DNA of 64,000 bases from Emydura subglobosa. Taxonomy: Eukaryota; Chordata; Testudines; Chelidae. The notes below the pieces were generated by a model, which was not told the DNA's origin, ran no database searches, and saw only the letters and a program-made list of their open reading frames with translations. Both the position numbers and the translations under genes were made by a program. The DNA lies in assembly GCA_007922225.1 (NCBI GenBank), contig ML680053.1:1959434-2023433 (forward strand), given 5' to 3'. This document shows, piece after piece, positions 1-11,610 of this stretch. Numbering within the stretch: the stretch's first letter is position 1; every line of letters starts with the position of its first letter.

Positions 1-348
1 AGACACTGCAAAGCTGGAAGTCTGTTTTTGAAGTTTTTTTGTAGAAGTACGGCAACTTTCAAGTCAGCTACAGAGTGTCCTGGGAGATTGAAGTGCTCTC
101 CGACTGGTTTATGGATGTTACCATTTTTTATGTCTGATTTGTGTCCATTTATTCTTTGGCGTAGTGACAGTCCGGTTTGGCCAATGTACGTGGCAGAGGG
201 GCATTGCTGGCACATGATGGCATATATTACATTAGTAGATGTGCAGGTGAATGAGCTCCTGATGGTGTGGCTGATGTGGTTAGGACCTGTGATGGTGTCA
301 TTAGAGTCGATGTGTGGGCAGAGCTGGCAATGGGGTTTGTTGCAGTGA
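1..348 (-). pseudogene. GIY-YIG endonuclease domain of Penelope-like element
   Basis: Read on the minus strand this is open from about 348 to the window edge. It begins with the Cys/His cluster HCNKPHCQLC that precedes the nuclease in these elements, then NVIYAIMC (the GIY position), TYIGQTG (the YIG position), and LRQRINGHK with the catalytic-type Arg. Conserved residues downstream include PVGEHFN. The domain nicks target DNA in active elements. The segment itself looks open, but the upstream RT is broken, so no functional product is expected. It does not start with Met because it is the C-terminal part of a longer polyprotein. Confidence 0.85.
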
Positions 349-349
349 T

Positions 350-720
350 AGGTTCCTGGGTTAGTGTTCTTGTTGTATGGTTGCTGGTGAGTATTTGCTT
401 CAGGTTGAGGGGCTGTCTGTAAGCAAGATAGGTCTGCCCACCACAGCTTGAGCGAGTGAGGGATCATCTGCTAGGATAGGTTGTGGATCCTTAATGACGT
501 GTTGGAGAGATTTTAGCTGGGGGCTGTAGGTGATGGCCAGTGGTGTTCTGTTGTTTTCTTTGTTGGGTCTGTCCTGTAGTAGGTGACTTCTGGGTCCCCA
601 TCTGGCTCTGTCAATTTGTTTCTTCACCTCCCCAGGGGGTATTGTAGTTTTAAGAATGTTTTATGGAGATCCGGTAGGTGTTTGTCTCTGTCTGAAGGAT
701 TGGAGCAAATCCGGTTGCAT
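350..720 (-). pseudogene. Penelope-like RT thumb and linker, frameshifted
   Basis: Between the RT and the endonuclease the coding sense moves through three frames. A 75-codon stretch at 627-400 contains KKQIDRARWGPRSHLLQ and TPLAITYSPQLKSLQ, the latter matching the conserved T/PF-xTYxPQL region after the Penelope RT. A frameshift near 436 leads into LAYRQPLNLKQIL, and another near 355 into the Cys/His motif. The section joins the two catalytic domains and shows that this copy has not been under coding selection for a long time. Confidence 0.7.
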
Positions 721-721
721 C

Positions 722-1207
722 TTAGGGCTTGGCTGTAGACAATGGATCATGTAATGTGTCCGGGGTAAAAGCTGGAGGCATGAAGGTATGTATTGCGGTC
801 AGTTGGTTTTCGGTAGTGGTATTAATGTGACCATACTTTATTTGTATTGTAGTGTCCAGGAAGTGGATTTCTCGTGTGGACTGGCCCAGGCTGAGGTTGA
901 TGGTGGGATGGAAATTATTGAAATCCCGGTGGAATTCTTCAAGGGACTCTTTCCCATGGGTCCAGATGATGAAAATGTCATCAATGTAGCATAGATAAAG
1001 AAGAGGTGCTTGGGGACGAGTTTTGAGGAAGCGTTGTTCCAGATCAGCCATAAAAATGTTGGCATACTGTGGGCCACGCGGGTGCCCATAGCTGTGCCGC
1101 TGACTTGAAGGTATAGATTGGCTCCAAATCTGAAGTAGTTGTGGGTCAGGACAAAGGGGACTATGGAGTAGCAAAGAAAATGCCAAAGGAGCAGGGCACT
1201 GCATCAA
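722..1207 (-). pseudogene. Penelope-like reverse transcriptase fragment
   Basis: An open stretch of about 161 codons carries the C-terminal half of the RT palm and thumb. It contains YANIFMADLEQRFL, the catalytic YIDDIFIIW (two adjacent Asp), and the downstream IHFLDT block, all typical of Penelope-like RTs. The N-terminal fingers and palm motifs A and B are missing, so the element is truncated on its 5' side near 1207. The frame ends at a TAA where relatives have a Tyr codon, so this is probably a point mutation rather than the true end; the protein can be followed further in the same and then a shifted frame to about 630. Its product would have copied element RNA at a target-site primer. 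Confidence 0.85.
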
Positions 1208-1554
1208 TCATTTTCCCCATGGGGCTGCAGAGTTTAACATACAGCACTCAGGGGAACGCAGTTGCGAGCACAGCACTTTTCCCAGTTTATTTCCCCTAGG
1301 AAAGAAAGTGACTTGTCCATACACTGCAGCTGAGCACTGGACACACGGCTATTCCCAGAGAGCTGGATGCGTTAGCCATGTTCGTTTTATGCAGCATCAA
1401 TAACCTTCACGCCCGCAGCTCCCTTCACCCCAGAGAATCAAAGCACTTGAATAATTAAGCTTCACAAAACACTGTTGCAAGAAATGCACCATCCCATGGG
1501 GAAACCGAGGCACGCCCACCTTAAGTATCAACCCAAAGGACAGGGTGCTAGAGC
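1208..1554. other. Unassigned non-coding stretch
   Basis: I see no coding signal, RNA gene or clear repeat here. The sequence joins the truncated 5' end of the Penelope-like element to the MITE-like segment that follows. Confidence 0.4.
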
Positions 1555-2035
1555 TACTGGCCTTGTCTAAACATATATGGCTACATCTTCACTGCCCCAA
1601 AAGAATAATAGCTAGAACAGGTTCGTTTTCTGTAAGTCTTACCCGTGGGCTGCACTTAAGAGTTGGGTTGACACAGCTATGTCACCCCTCAGCACCGTAT
1701 CTCACCCCCCGTGTAGACACAGCTATGTCAACAAAAGAATGCTTTCATTGACATAGCTACTGGCAGTCAAGGAGTAGTGTAGCTACAGAACAGAAAACCC
1801 CTGCTATCATTGCAGGCTACGTCTACACCAGGGAGCTAGGCTGGCGTAGCTACAGCCACCTCGCTACGCCAGTCTATTCCCCGCACTGTCGAGATAAGTC
1901 CCGTGGTGACAAAGCACAGGCAGTTTTTAACAGTGACATAGCTAGGTGACAGCCACAGGTGGAGGGGAGTGCTGACCTCACCTAGCAACATGGTGGTAAA
2001 AACTCCTGCATCTTGTCTTCACTAGGAAGTTACAG
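1555..2035. repeat. MITE-like segment with repeated ctacgtctacac-type blocks
   Basis: Several short blocks recur here in both orientations: cttgtctaaacatat, tgtagacacagctatgtca, ggctacgtctacacca and tgacatagcta. An inverted pair, ggctggcgtagct and cgctacgccagtc, sits at about 1850-1873. The make-up fits one or more decayed non-autonomous DNA transposons of the kind abundant in turtle DNA. Exact ends and target duplications could not be fixed. Confidence 0.4.
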
Positions 2036-3094
2036 CGCACCAGCTTTACAGGAAGATAAAAAACACTCTGTCAAGCAGTGAAAATGGAGCCTGGGAAAAT
2101 GTTGTTTTCGTTTTAACAAGCGTTAGCTGCCTAGTGCCAGTCGTAGACAGGGTTTAGCACCTCGATGACGAAAACACCTTGGGTCGACCACAACCAGCTA
2201 CCTGCCTTTGAAAGCGCTGAGTCCTGGACGTTAAGTAGGGTTTAGACTCAGTGGCCAACTTCAACACAACGCCACCCCCACTTTTTCCTAGTCCAGGCAA
2301 GGGCAGAGCAGGGGACCGGCGCCAGGATTCCTGGGTTCTATCCCTGGCTCGAATGCTCAGACAATGCAGCCTCCGGGGTTATATGCCGCTTGTTTGGGGA
2401 TGCGGATGTGCTGACCTTTCCTGGGAGCAGCAGTTTTCCACTCCCCCTAGCCTGCCCCAGTGAACGCTGCCCCCCTTTGAGAGACGCCTGCCAGCAGGAA
2501 CAGCACTCCCTGAGCCACTGCCGTCCCAGCCCCTCTGCAGATGCAGCCCTACGTGCCGAAGCCCTGTGTCATGTCCTATGGACAGCCACTTCCCGGGGTG
2601 GGTGCATGCAAAAAATCAGCAGGCTCCCATTGCACACACCTGCTGGAGAATAAGAGCCAACGCCACTGTCTTTCCGGAGGATGGTAATAAAGACACTCAC
2701 TGTACAGCAGCATCCACTCTCCCCATAGGGCCAAGCAATCAAACACACAGCGCCGCTAGTTCAGCTCGTCCCTGCTGGGAGTTAATACCAGCCAGCCTAG
2801 CCTCACTGCAGGATGAAAGCTCTGAACCACTCCCCCCCCCCCCAATCTATTTTTGGCCCTGCGGCTTTTGCAGGAAAGGCTACATCAGGGATGCCTCTGC
2901 CAAAGTTAGCTGCTCATTACGTCACAGGTGTCTATAATTAGGCCCCCTTCAGCAACCTTTCCACTGAAGCCGCCTTAGGAAAATGGCAAGTGTGGGCAGG
3001 CAGAGCTCAAGGGGAGAGATCAGCTGTGCTGAGGCTGCAGTTCCTTCTGCGGGGTGGGGGGGAGGGAGGAAATGCCCAGGACTTTTGGAGAGAG
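2036..3094. other. Unassigned non-coding stretch with a poly-C tract
   Basis: No gene or defined repeat recognised. A run of 12 C lies at 2832-2843. Open frames here are short, overlap on both strands and show no family resemblance. Confidence 0.4.
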
Positions 3095-3290
3095 GGGAAT
3101 TCCCACTGCAGATGGGAGTCAGGACTCCTGGGTTCTACCACCCGCCTGAGGTGCAAGTCAGCTCTCTGCCTCGTGCCTCAGGTTCCCCACCTGTAAAATG
3201 GGCATAAGGACGCTTCTCTGCCTCGCAGGGGTGTTGGGAGGACTAATGTTTGCAGAACGCCGGGCGATGCTTTGATGGAATGCGCTATGC
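3095..3290 (+). repeat. MIR-like SINE fragment
   Basis: Contains gactcctgggttctacc, then cctcaggttccccacctgtaaaatgggcata and a trailing tgttgggaggactaat (quoted in pieces). This is the order of the MIR body: Pol III B-box-like segment, the C-T-C-A-G-T-T core, then the T-G-T-A-A-A-A-T-G-G-G block. Decayed. Confidence 0.55.
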
Positions 3291-3582
3291 CTCAGTACGC
3301 AATGAGGCCTCGTCCCGACACAAACTGGCCAGTTTAATTCCAGCCGTACAAAGCCCTGTGAGGACACGGAGAGCCCAAGTCTGTTCCTAACAGACTTAAA
3401 CTGAACCCACTGAAACCGGATTTGAACCAAAGTAAGGGCATGTACAGTCTTCGGCAGCAGTTCCCTCCTTCAGTAAAAGCCTGTGCAACTGTCTTGTGTA
3501 GGAAAGCCCTGCAGTGGGCAGCACTGGACGCTAAGATTTCCATCAAAAGGTTCAGGAGACTCAGTTTCTAAGTCATCTCCTG

Positions 3583-3698
3583 CAGTGGTTTTCAACCTTT
3601 TTTCATTTGCAGACCCCTCAAAAATGTCAAAATGGAGGTGCAGGCCCCTTTGGAAATCAGACCATCTGCAGCCCCCCCACAGGTTGGTAGACACCGCT
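3583..3698. repeat. Short hAT-type MITE, CAGTGGTTTTCAACC end
   Basis: The left end reads CAGTGGTTTTCAACC, the known terminal motif of a hAT MITE family that also provides the element at 40,029. The right end, ggttggtagacaccgct, is a degenerate inverse. About 116 bp; no clear 8-bp target duplication seen. Confidence 0.45.
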
Positions 3699-5574
3699 CT
3701 ACGGGAACCACTTCCCTTTTAATGATAAATCGGCCCGCCGTTTTAAATGAATCCAGCATTTGTTCGGAAGATTCATCCGCTCCCCCACCATCTTTGGAGC
3801 AATCACACTTTTCATTTGTGATGCAGCCATATGTCATAGTCATTCCATTCCCGCTGGTCTAATTACGTGTAATTAACTACACACCTGAGTGAAATGGGAA
3901 GTTTCCCAGGAGCAGGGCAGAAGCCTGTAAAAAATAAAAAAGGTTATGTAATAACAGTGCCACTTTGGATTCATACAGAGCTTTCCAGCCAATGGTACTC
4001 CAGTGCACTTTACATATTGGGAGACCAAATTTGCCACTAGGGTGAGCACAATAGCCCTGACTTCAATGGTGTTGTGCTGCTTTATGCTAGTCGTGAAATT
4101 GAGACCCACGTCTCATAGGGAAATGAATCCATCACTGAAATGCAGCCACCTTGGGAGTGATTTCCGCCCCCTCTTCCCCAGCTGGATTCAAACAGACGAC
4201 CTCTGGTTTCCCCGGCCACTGCCCTGATGCCTGTGTCATGGAGCTGGGTGTCCACTGCCCTGGGCACAGGGTGAAGGTTGCTTCGGGCACAAGAGCAACA
4301 AGCCATCAAAGGCGGCATGACGAACACGGCCAGTCTGTGGCGGACACCACTGCCAGGGGCACCAGCAGGATTCTAACCAGTGACTGTGGGTTTCCCCGGA
4401 CTGCTGCCCTAGTCCCTGCACCATGGGGTCAGGCCCCCACCTCTGGAGTGACAGGCGGCAGCCATGAAGCACAACACAATATTCCACAGTGCTGAACAGC
4501 TTATCTGATGGGACCTAAAAGGAGACGGGTTTAATCAATGGTATAGATATTATACACCCTGAGTGCTTTAGGCACACTTCCAAATTTTAAATCAGAGAAA
4601 CAAGATATCCCGGAGAGAAATAAGACAGGACATTCTTACCGCAATACAACAGAACATCATAGTCCTGCTAAGGAAATAGGAAAGTCTGAGTGAAATCTTT
4701 AAATTATGCTAGTAAGGTTCTAAATGTTGGATCTAAAGTGAAACGGGACACAATGTCCTCGTTTGTTTTTCCACGGTGGCAGAGGAAAAGAAACCCCCTT
4801 GTCAGGCTACTATTGTAACCAAGATAGTCACTTACACCTTGCGGGTAAAGGAGGATACTGGGGGGTCAGGACTCTTGGGTTCTTACTCTACCATCAGCTC
4901 GATGTATGACCTTGATTTACCAGTCTGGGTGGCAGGAGGCTCAGTTAACATTTTTAATCATGTATTCATGGAGACAGCAGTTCCCCTTTGGAGGGGATTT
5001 CATTCTACATTATTATAGCCCCTAGAGCGTGTCCCCCACGGAGACGGCACACCGAGTAGGAGACCATCCTTGCTCCAAAAAGCCTGCATGCTACATGGAC
5101 AAGACAGACCAAGGGTGCCCCAGGTCCGAGACAGAGCAGAGAATAGAATCCAGGTCTCCACCTCACATTGTTTTATACCAGGAAGAAGGAAATAGCTCCA
5201 GATGTTCTACACCTTGGATAATCCAAGTAGAAATCTAGACATCTCACGATTACGTCAGGGACATGGGAGGGAAGGATACACCCACCCATTACAGAGTTAA
5301 TGCCTCATCCTGTGTGTATTAACCGGCTGTAGTACAAATTGTAAATGACTCCTGCCTCCAAAGAACAATGAGGTCACAGAAGTCCAGATTTGTGAAAGGG
5401 AGTTTGACGTTTTCCCCATTTCAATTACTCTGAAACTTCTTCCTTGTAGTTTGTAGTGAATTTGGTGTTTTCTTTCCTGCTAAAAGTGACTAACTTCCTC
5501 CAAAGAATGACTCATTAGCCTCTCACTTACCGTATTTAACTAATACAAGGCGCTGGTGAGAAAACGCTGCAATT
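3699..5574. other. Non-coding stretch with two related SINE-like segments
   Basis: Two similar segments at about 4186-4245 and 4369-4428 each start gattc.aac and share ggtttccccgg and a ctgccct..tgc..catgg end. The gattcaaac/gattctaac starts resemble a Pol III B box read on the minus strand, so these may be two minus-strand SINE heads or a local duplication. Nothing else was recognised; open frames are short and unremarkable. Confidence 0.35.
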
Positions 5575-6430
5575 CTAGTCTGCCATGTTTAAGAAAGATT
5601 CATTCAAACTGGAACCCGCCCAGAGAAGGGCTACTAGGATAATCAGAGGAACAGAGATCCTACCTTACGAGGCTTGTTTTTGGCTTGTTTAGCCTAACCA
5701 AATGAAGGCTGAGGGGAGATATGATCTCTCTCTATAAATACATCAGAGGAATAAATACCAGGGAGGGAGAGAAGTTATTTAAGTTAAGCGCCAATGGTGG
5801 CACAAGAACAATCAGATACAAACTAGCCATTGATAAGTTTAGGCTTGAAATTAGATCGTTTCAAAGGAGTGAAGTTCTAGATGGGGAGTTCCATGGGGGA
5901 GTAGTGGTGGCAAAAAGCCTAACTTGTTTTAAGACTGACCTTGTACATTTATGGAGGGGATGGTGTAATGAGATTGCCCACAATAGCACATAGCCTGTCT
6001 GGGACTGCCAGTAGGAAATACCTCCAACGGCTGCTGATGGGACACTGGATGGGGAGGGCTCTGAGTTACTACAGAGAATTCTTTCCCAAGTGTCCCACTG
6101 GTGGGTCTTGCCTACATGCTGAGGGTCTAACTGCTGAGGATCTTCATATTTGGGATCCAGAAGGAATTTTCCCCAGGTCAGACTTGCAGAGACCCTGGGG
6201 GGGTTTCACCTTCCTCTGCAGCATGGGGCATGCAGGTTTGAACTAATGTAAATGGCGGATTCTCCATTACTTGAAGTCTTTAAAACAAGGTTTGAAGACT
6301 TCAGTAACTCAGCCAGAGGTGAGGGGTCTGTTACAGGAGGGGGTGGGTGAGGGTCCATGGCCTGCGACGTGCAGGTGGACAGACTAGATGATCATGATGG
6401 TCCCTTCTGGCCTTAGAGTCTATAATAAAT
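5575..6430 (+). mobile_element. CR1 LINE 3' fragment (ORF2 end and 3' UTR)
   Basis: The left part, from about 5600, encodes pieces of the CR1 ORF2 C-terminus: the region that reads 'RATRIIRG' in intact copies, then 'GDMISLYKYIRGI', then 'KFRLEIRSF'. Frames are broken several times. From about 5970 the sequence matches the long CR1 3' UTR type with the blocks ctgtctgggactgccagtag and gatgggacactggatggg, and it ends gatgatcatgatggtccc ttctggccttagagtctat. The copy is severely 5'-truncated, as usual for CR1. The terminal octamers are degenerate. Confidence 0.8.
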
Positions 6431-7290
6431 ATGAAATCTCCAAGTTGCATGCTTACTTAGTACATGCAGCCTCTTGTTTCGGTTATTGTTATCCCCCCCC
6501 CCCCCCCTTTATGAGACCCACCTGTAATATCAGGTCCTTCTTTGAGGCGGGGTAGTCTTAGTTTATGTTCGTCTAGCACCCAACACCCTGGGTCCCGCTC
6601 TGGACTGGGGGCTCTGGGGACTGCTGCAATACAAATAACAAACCACTTCTGTAACGGAGTTTAGGCTGCAGGCTGAAGTTCTCCAGTGTGGGTACCTAGC
6701 GTCGGACAACTACACTAGACCGAAGGATCAACATTTTCAAAGGGCTGGTTCCCAAGGTGCTGAGAACCCAAGGGGAGAAGCCATAAACCCCACCTGCTTT
6801 GGTTTAGGTGCCTAACTGCCCTCACCTACATTTGAGAATTTCAGGCTGTCTCTCCATTTAGCCAAAAGGGCATGGAATCTGCACCATGTGATGTGCTCAG
6901 AGCGTAGCAGGTGGTCCTGGGAGCTCCCACTTCCCCCCGCAATTTTACTACCAAACCTTCCACTGGTGCCCGAAGCAAGAGCATCTACAAAAGCCGCGGA
7001 AGACAGCCTAGTCCGATTATGGGCTCGGGAAGGCTTCCGCACACAGGGATCACATTCTATTAAGGGGCCAACAGCAGCCTTGCCTTCCGAGAAAGCAAAG
7101 GGCCAGAAGCGAGACTCCACACCTTAGTTTTGCTGATGTAAGCCAGGTCTGAATGAGTTCTCCTCTGACAGCTAGCTGGGGAGGGGAAAAGGCTTCAGGA
7201 CCAGACTGTATTTACATGAACACACCCACTCTGTCTAGGTACCCAGCAGACAGAGCTGTGTTGCTAAATTGATCAACTTTGTTGGTGTTC
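6431..7290. other. Non-coding stretch with a 15-bp poly-C tract
   Basis: A run of 15 C lies at 6493-6507. About 6570-6645 contains ggggactgctgcaatacaaataa, which resembles the 3' tail of an abundant interspersed repeat. About 6735-6850 resembles the ggtgctgag/gtgcctaac repeat also seen at 52.7 and 63.3 kb. No coding signal. Confidence 0.35.
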
Positions 7291-7418
7291 CAGAGGGGTA
7301 GCCGTGTTAGTCTGTATACAGCAAAAATGAGAGTTCTGTGGCACTTTAAAGACGAACACATTTAATTTCAGCAGGCATAAGCTTTCGTGAGCTTCAGCTC
7401 ACTTCTTCAGATGCAGTA
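7291..7418 (-). repeat. Probable 3'-tail fragment of a Penelope-like element
   Basis: On the minus strand this reads from atctgaagaagtgagctgaa through cacgaaagcttatgcctgc to cagactaacacggctacc. From my knowledge of reptile repeats this tail is abundant and is associated with Penelope-like elements; that link is not proved by the window, because the 3' end of the copy at 1-1207 is cut off. It contains a small palindrome, gagcttcagctc, on the plus strand near 7390-7401. Confidence 0.5.
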
Positions 7419-7668
7419 GGTAGAAATGATACAGCAAATAGGTACATAGAGGAGGCATCATATACGCATACAAGCGCATAGTGCTGGTGCTGGATTACAG
7501 TTCACTTTTTTTTGAGCCAGAGCACAATGGAAAAGTGATGCAGAAAGACCTTTGTTTTGTGGCTCATATTTGCTGAAGAACTACCTACCCTGAATTTATC
7601 ATCCCATGAGGGACAATCAGCACTCATCGTTATACTTGCTTTCTACTAACCCACCTCAGTATTTCTTT

Positions 7669-7687
7669 TGTGTGTGTGTGTGTGTGT
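7669..7687. repeat. (TG)n microsatellite
   Basis: About nine uninterrupted TG units follow a T-rich run. Confidence 0.9.
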
Positions 7688-10600
7688 TGTACCCAAATGT
7701 TTCGATACTTATAGCTCAACTGCATCACTAAATTGATAACCCTTAATCTAGGATATTGCACATTATGGACTCTTTGTACTGTATGACTTTCAAACCAAAC
7801 CTTGTACCATTGGGAAAAATCTCATCCCTTCAAAAACTCTGTTTGAGCATTTTATAACATTAGCTTTAATAAAATTTTTAAATCTATCAAATGCAGGGGT
7901 GATGAAATGAAATGAGTAGAGAGCAGCAGAACTGTGCTTAGCCTGTCTTGATTGAGAGGGGTCACCCTGAACTGAACTGAACTCAGTAAGCAGGGGGCTC
8001 AGATGTAGACCCCTGCGAAAGGGAGAGGGGGTGGAGACAGGTGTCCCTGCTGGGAGGTGTGGCTCTGCCTCAGAGCCCTAGGCATGGTTTAAGGAGCCGC
8101 TCCCCACTGTTCAAAGACAGAGCTAATTAAGTCTCCATTAGGAACCTTTTGTTTTGTTATGGAATCACTAGAGCTGAAGTCAACTGCAGGGGGACAGCGT
8201 TTCTGCCCAGCCTGCTTCAGCAATGAGGTTTCCCCACTAAGAGCTGAAAATCACGGAGCGCTGGGTGGCACCTCAAGAGACTGACCTGCAGCGGTCACAG
8301 CAGAGGAGCAGAAGAAGGCAGCAGAAGGTGCTGGCGTGCTGCAGTGACGGCGGGCAGGATGGTGACGCCACAGCAAGCACTTGGATGGCGGGAGATGAAT
8401 TCACACAGCTGCACATCTGAACTCTGTCTTTTCACTGACCCAGGACAACCTCTATGAGTGGGGTGGGGGTGGTGGAGGCAATGGGGAGGTGAGTGGCATG
8501 TTAAAGGAACTTCTGATTGCTGGACTTAAGAACCGGAGGCAAAACGACATGGCCCAATGTACTCTGGGGTGGGTGTTTTCCTCATGGTTTTATGCGTGGG
8601 AAAATGCCACCAGCAGGATTCACAGGTTAATGCCGGGTTACTTTCCCCCTTTTAATAGGAGTTTCTTTTCTATGCCCAGACTGTCTTGTGAGAGGGGAAG
8701 TATTGCCTCGAGAGGTGCCCAAGGGGTGCGAGGGGGGGCTGTAATTGTCCCAGGTTACTGCATGGGGGCTTGAGCCGGTTTCATGTTGTATTGTTGAAAG
8801 GAAGTCCCAGATATTGAACCCGGCCCCTGGTGCTGCCAACTCCAACTGGCAGAAGTTGGGGCCAGAGAAGAAATTGGCTGAAGTGCAAGAAATGTTACAG
8901 AGCAGGGGGATTTCCAGGGATAAAGACCTAAAGATGAAAATTGGCATCCTGGGGGCAATGATGATCTTTCCAGGAACACACCACTCAGCATGGCCAAAAT
9001 GTACATGCAAATAAGTCAGCAGCAGCATTAGATGCAGCCGCAAGGCACGTGGCAGCAGGTTGCTTCAGGCAGGAGCTGCGCTGGCTGAAACCCTGGCCTT
9101 GTTGCAGCATCGGGGAGTTTTGCCATTGAGGCACAAGGCGTCGCCGTTGTTGGAGGCGGCAACGTGTGAGTGAGACGAGGAGGAATCCCCCCACCAGCTC
9201 AGCATTGTTCCCAGCACCCCTACAAGCAGCTCCTTTGTTGTGCTGGTCGTGGGCCCTGAATGGCCATTGGAAGCCCTTTCCTCGACACGCTGGCTCAAAG
9301 CCAGCCTGGTAAGCTGGAGCCGGCGGCGTCATTCTGTGGGGCCAGTGACGCAATCTGGATGGCAGACGGCCCACAGCAGGCAGCAGCTAGCCACGGGGGC
9401 AAGACTTTATACAGTGGGTTTAACCCTCCAACAAACCCCTTATGGAAAACGCTAGAGAATTAAACAGGAGAAGATAAACCTCCCTGTAGGTTTATTTTTG
9501 CACCATTCAACAGACCCGACGTGGCCAAATTTACTGACACCCTCCCCCCAAGACTCCCCCCCCCCCCCCCCCGGGCAGAACCCTCTTGCCCCACCAACCT
9601 GCCGCAGGGCAGAAGCTTCCAACTCCCCACCCCCATCTAGTGGGTGGAGAATGGGGGAGGGGTCTCGGGGACTCGGGGAGCCACAGTTTGGCCATGGCTG
9701 CTATAGAACTGACTTACGAATTCTAGCCCTGCTCTGGGGTGGTTCAGAAGAGCCACGGGAAGAATAACGGCCCACTTCACTTCTAACACGTGTTATGAGT
9801 TCTAGAGGCCTCGAGTGGTTTCCTCCCTGTTCCATTCGATCGGACCTTTAATAAAAAGGACAGCCCCTAGCATGAAGGGCTTCCACGGCATTGCGGCTGG
9901 CCCTGGGAACCGGGCCGACAGCGCAGAAGGGTGCAGTGCTCGAGCGAGGGCAGATGGGAGTCAGGCTGAAAAAGGGACACACCCACCTCTTCTGCGGTGT
10001 GGGGGGCGGCAGCATTGCCCAGAGTCGCATTATGGCACTGGAAGCCTTGAGACCAAGCTCCGCCCTGGGGCGCATGGTTTGCAGAAGCAGAGCGGCTCCA
10101 GAGAGCATGCTGTGCTCTCCTCACCCAAGCAAGCTGCAAACAATCCCCGGGGTGCTGTTTAAAATGCTGCCGTGCCCTTTACTGGGGGAATTAATTGCAT
10201 TTCATGGCTTTGTGTAAAGCTGTCAGAGCGCCTCAGCTGTCAGACAAACAAACAGTTTCCCAGGATGCACCAGCGAAATACCTGCCAGGCATTCACTGTG
10301 CCTTTTGCAACAGCAGCTGATCGCCATGGAGAGAAGCAAAGGAGGGAGAGGCCAGCAGAACAGGACCACCCAGAGACAGACTGATGCATTCAGCTCCTGC
10401 CACAGGGACCAGCATGTGTGGGCGTTAAATGATCTGCGTAAGTGCAAGCGTGTACTCACAAGAGAGGGGTCTCAGAGATGCTGGACTGAGAGGTGCTGCA
10501 GATCAATGATCTAGGAGGTCAGTGCCTGCTTATCTGTGCACAAAACTGCACACCCAGGTTCAGTAAATTCTCTTGCTGGTTCACAAGCCATCTTCTGCTA

Positions 10601-11044
10601 CTGCGTACCCTGGCGTAAAGTCTGATTTAAACAGCAGAGATTTCAAGTGGTTAACCTAGATTCAGCTGGAGCAGAGGTCTGGCTCATTTCTTTTGTCATT
10701 TTCACGTCCTGTGTCAGCAACAGACAGCCCAGTGAAGTGAACAGACTGAATATTCCATTAAGTTAAGAAACAGTCTGATAAAATAACTTGCAATTGCAGA
10801 GGGTAACTAGCAGAAAATCATTGTCACACGCTGGAAATATTTGAAATTTGTTTAAAACCTTGCACATTGACCTCTTCTTTTCAACACACTGCCAGAGAAA
10901 GTAGTATTTGGATAGCAGTAGGGGTGGCTATTCTGGAGATGTTTCAGGCATGCACGGGATTATGCGTGACCAGAAATAAGCAAATTGTTTGTTGGAGGGA
11001 AGGGAGGAGAGGAAGCTAGAGAAAGGGCCATGGGATGTATTGAG
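7688..11044. other. Long non-coding stretch with no recognised gene
   Basis: Open frames up to 138 codons exist (for example minus strand 8627-9043) but overlap open frames on the other strand and show no recognisable family, so they are left uncalled. A run of 17 C lies at 9556-9572. No splice-framed exon, RNA gene or defined transposon was found. Confidence 0.4.
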
Positions 11045-11610
11045 AAGTACATTTGTTCAGTTGATTTGACAATCCTACTGGAACAGGTTTAGCAAAAAAA
11101 CCAAAACAACGGAGTGGTTTCTTTTATTCCCTTGCCTGATATGAAGGGCTTTTTTTTAATTTTATTTTTTTTAATTAATAGGACTGCTAGGGAAATCTCA
11201 AAACATTCCCTCAGCCCAAAAAAACCTGCTGATTTTCCATTGAAACCAAAACTTCCCAGAAAAATTTAGTTTTGGTGAATTTCCCAACTCAAAAAAAAAA
11301 GAAAAAAGTTTTGAAGTTGTCAGAATATCCCATTTTGACATTTTCAAAATACAAAAAAGTCTCATTTTTTGGTTCAAAGTGACTTCATTTCAAAATTTAA
11401 CTTTAAACATTTTTTTAGTGTAAATTTAAAAAGAAGGTTGAAATAATGAAATGTTTTGTTTGACCCAAACTGAAATTTTTCTTCCACTTGGTGGCTTTTC
11501 TTCCAGTTGTCAATTTGCATACGTTTGAGATTGGATTTTTCATCCTGAATCAAGAGGAGTTTTTGATATCTTGAAAATTCTGTGTGATGGGAAAACCCAC
11601 TTGTCCAGTT
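11045..11610. repeat. A/T-rich interspersed repeat remnant
   Basis: Strongly A/T-rich, with repeated aaatttt/ttttgg/ttcaaaat blocks in both senses, like the A/T-rich palindromic MITE arms at 37.66-37.81 and 39.73-39.88 kb and the segment at 45.4-45.8 kb. The ends are not definable by eye. Confidence 0.35.

Larger units (their letters stand above)
1..1207 (-). mobile_element. Penelope-like retroelement, 5'-truncated and cut by the window edge
   Basis: The minus strand encodes, in order, the C-terminal half of a reverse transcriptase (about 1207-722), a linker (about 720-350) and a GIY-YIG endonuclease (about 348-1). That RT-then-GIY-YIG order is diagnostic of Penelope-like elements and rules out CR1, L1 and LTR elements. 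Visible marks are the RT catalytic box YIDDIFIIW near 1000-970, a Cys/His linker HCNKPHCQLC near 348-318, and the endonuclease motifs VIYAIMC near 231-211 and TYIGQTG near 192-172. The reading frame is broken by at least one stop (about 724) and frameshifts near 695, 436 and 355, so the copy is dead. The 3' end lies beyond base 1. Domain order and motifs are seen; the family name follows from known Penelope-like architecture. Confidence 0.88.

Noticed and set aside
1..1207. CR1 or other LINE identity for the left-edge element
   Set aside because: The GIY-YIG motifs after the RT and the YIDD box exclude CR1, whose nuclease is AP-like and precedes an F/YADD reverse transcriptase.
8627..9043. 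138-codon minus-strand open frame with hydrophobic start
   Set aside because: Looks like a signal peptide by composition only; no family, overlapping plus-strand frame, no promoter or splice context.
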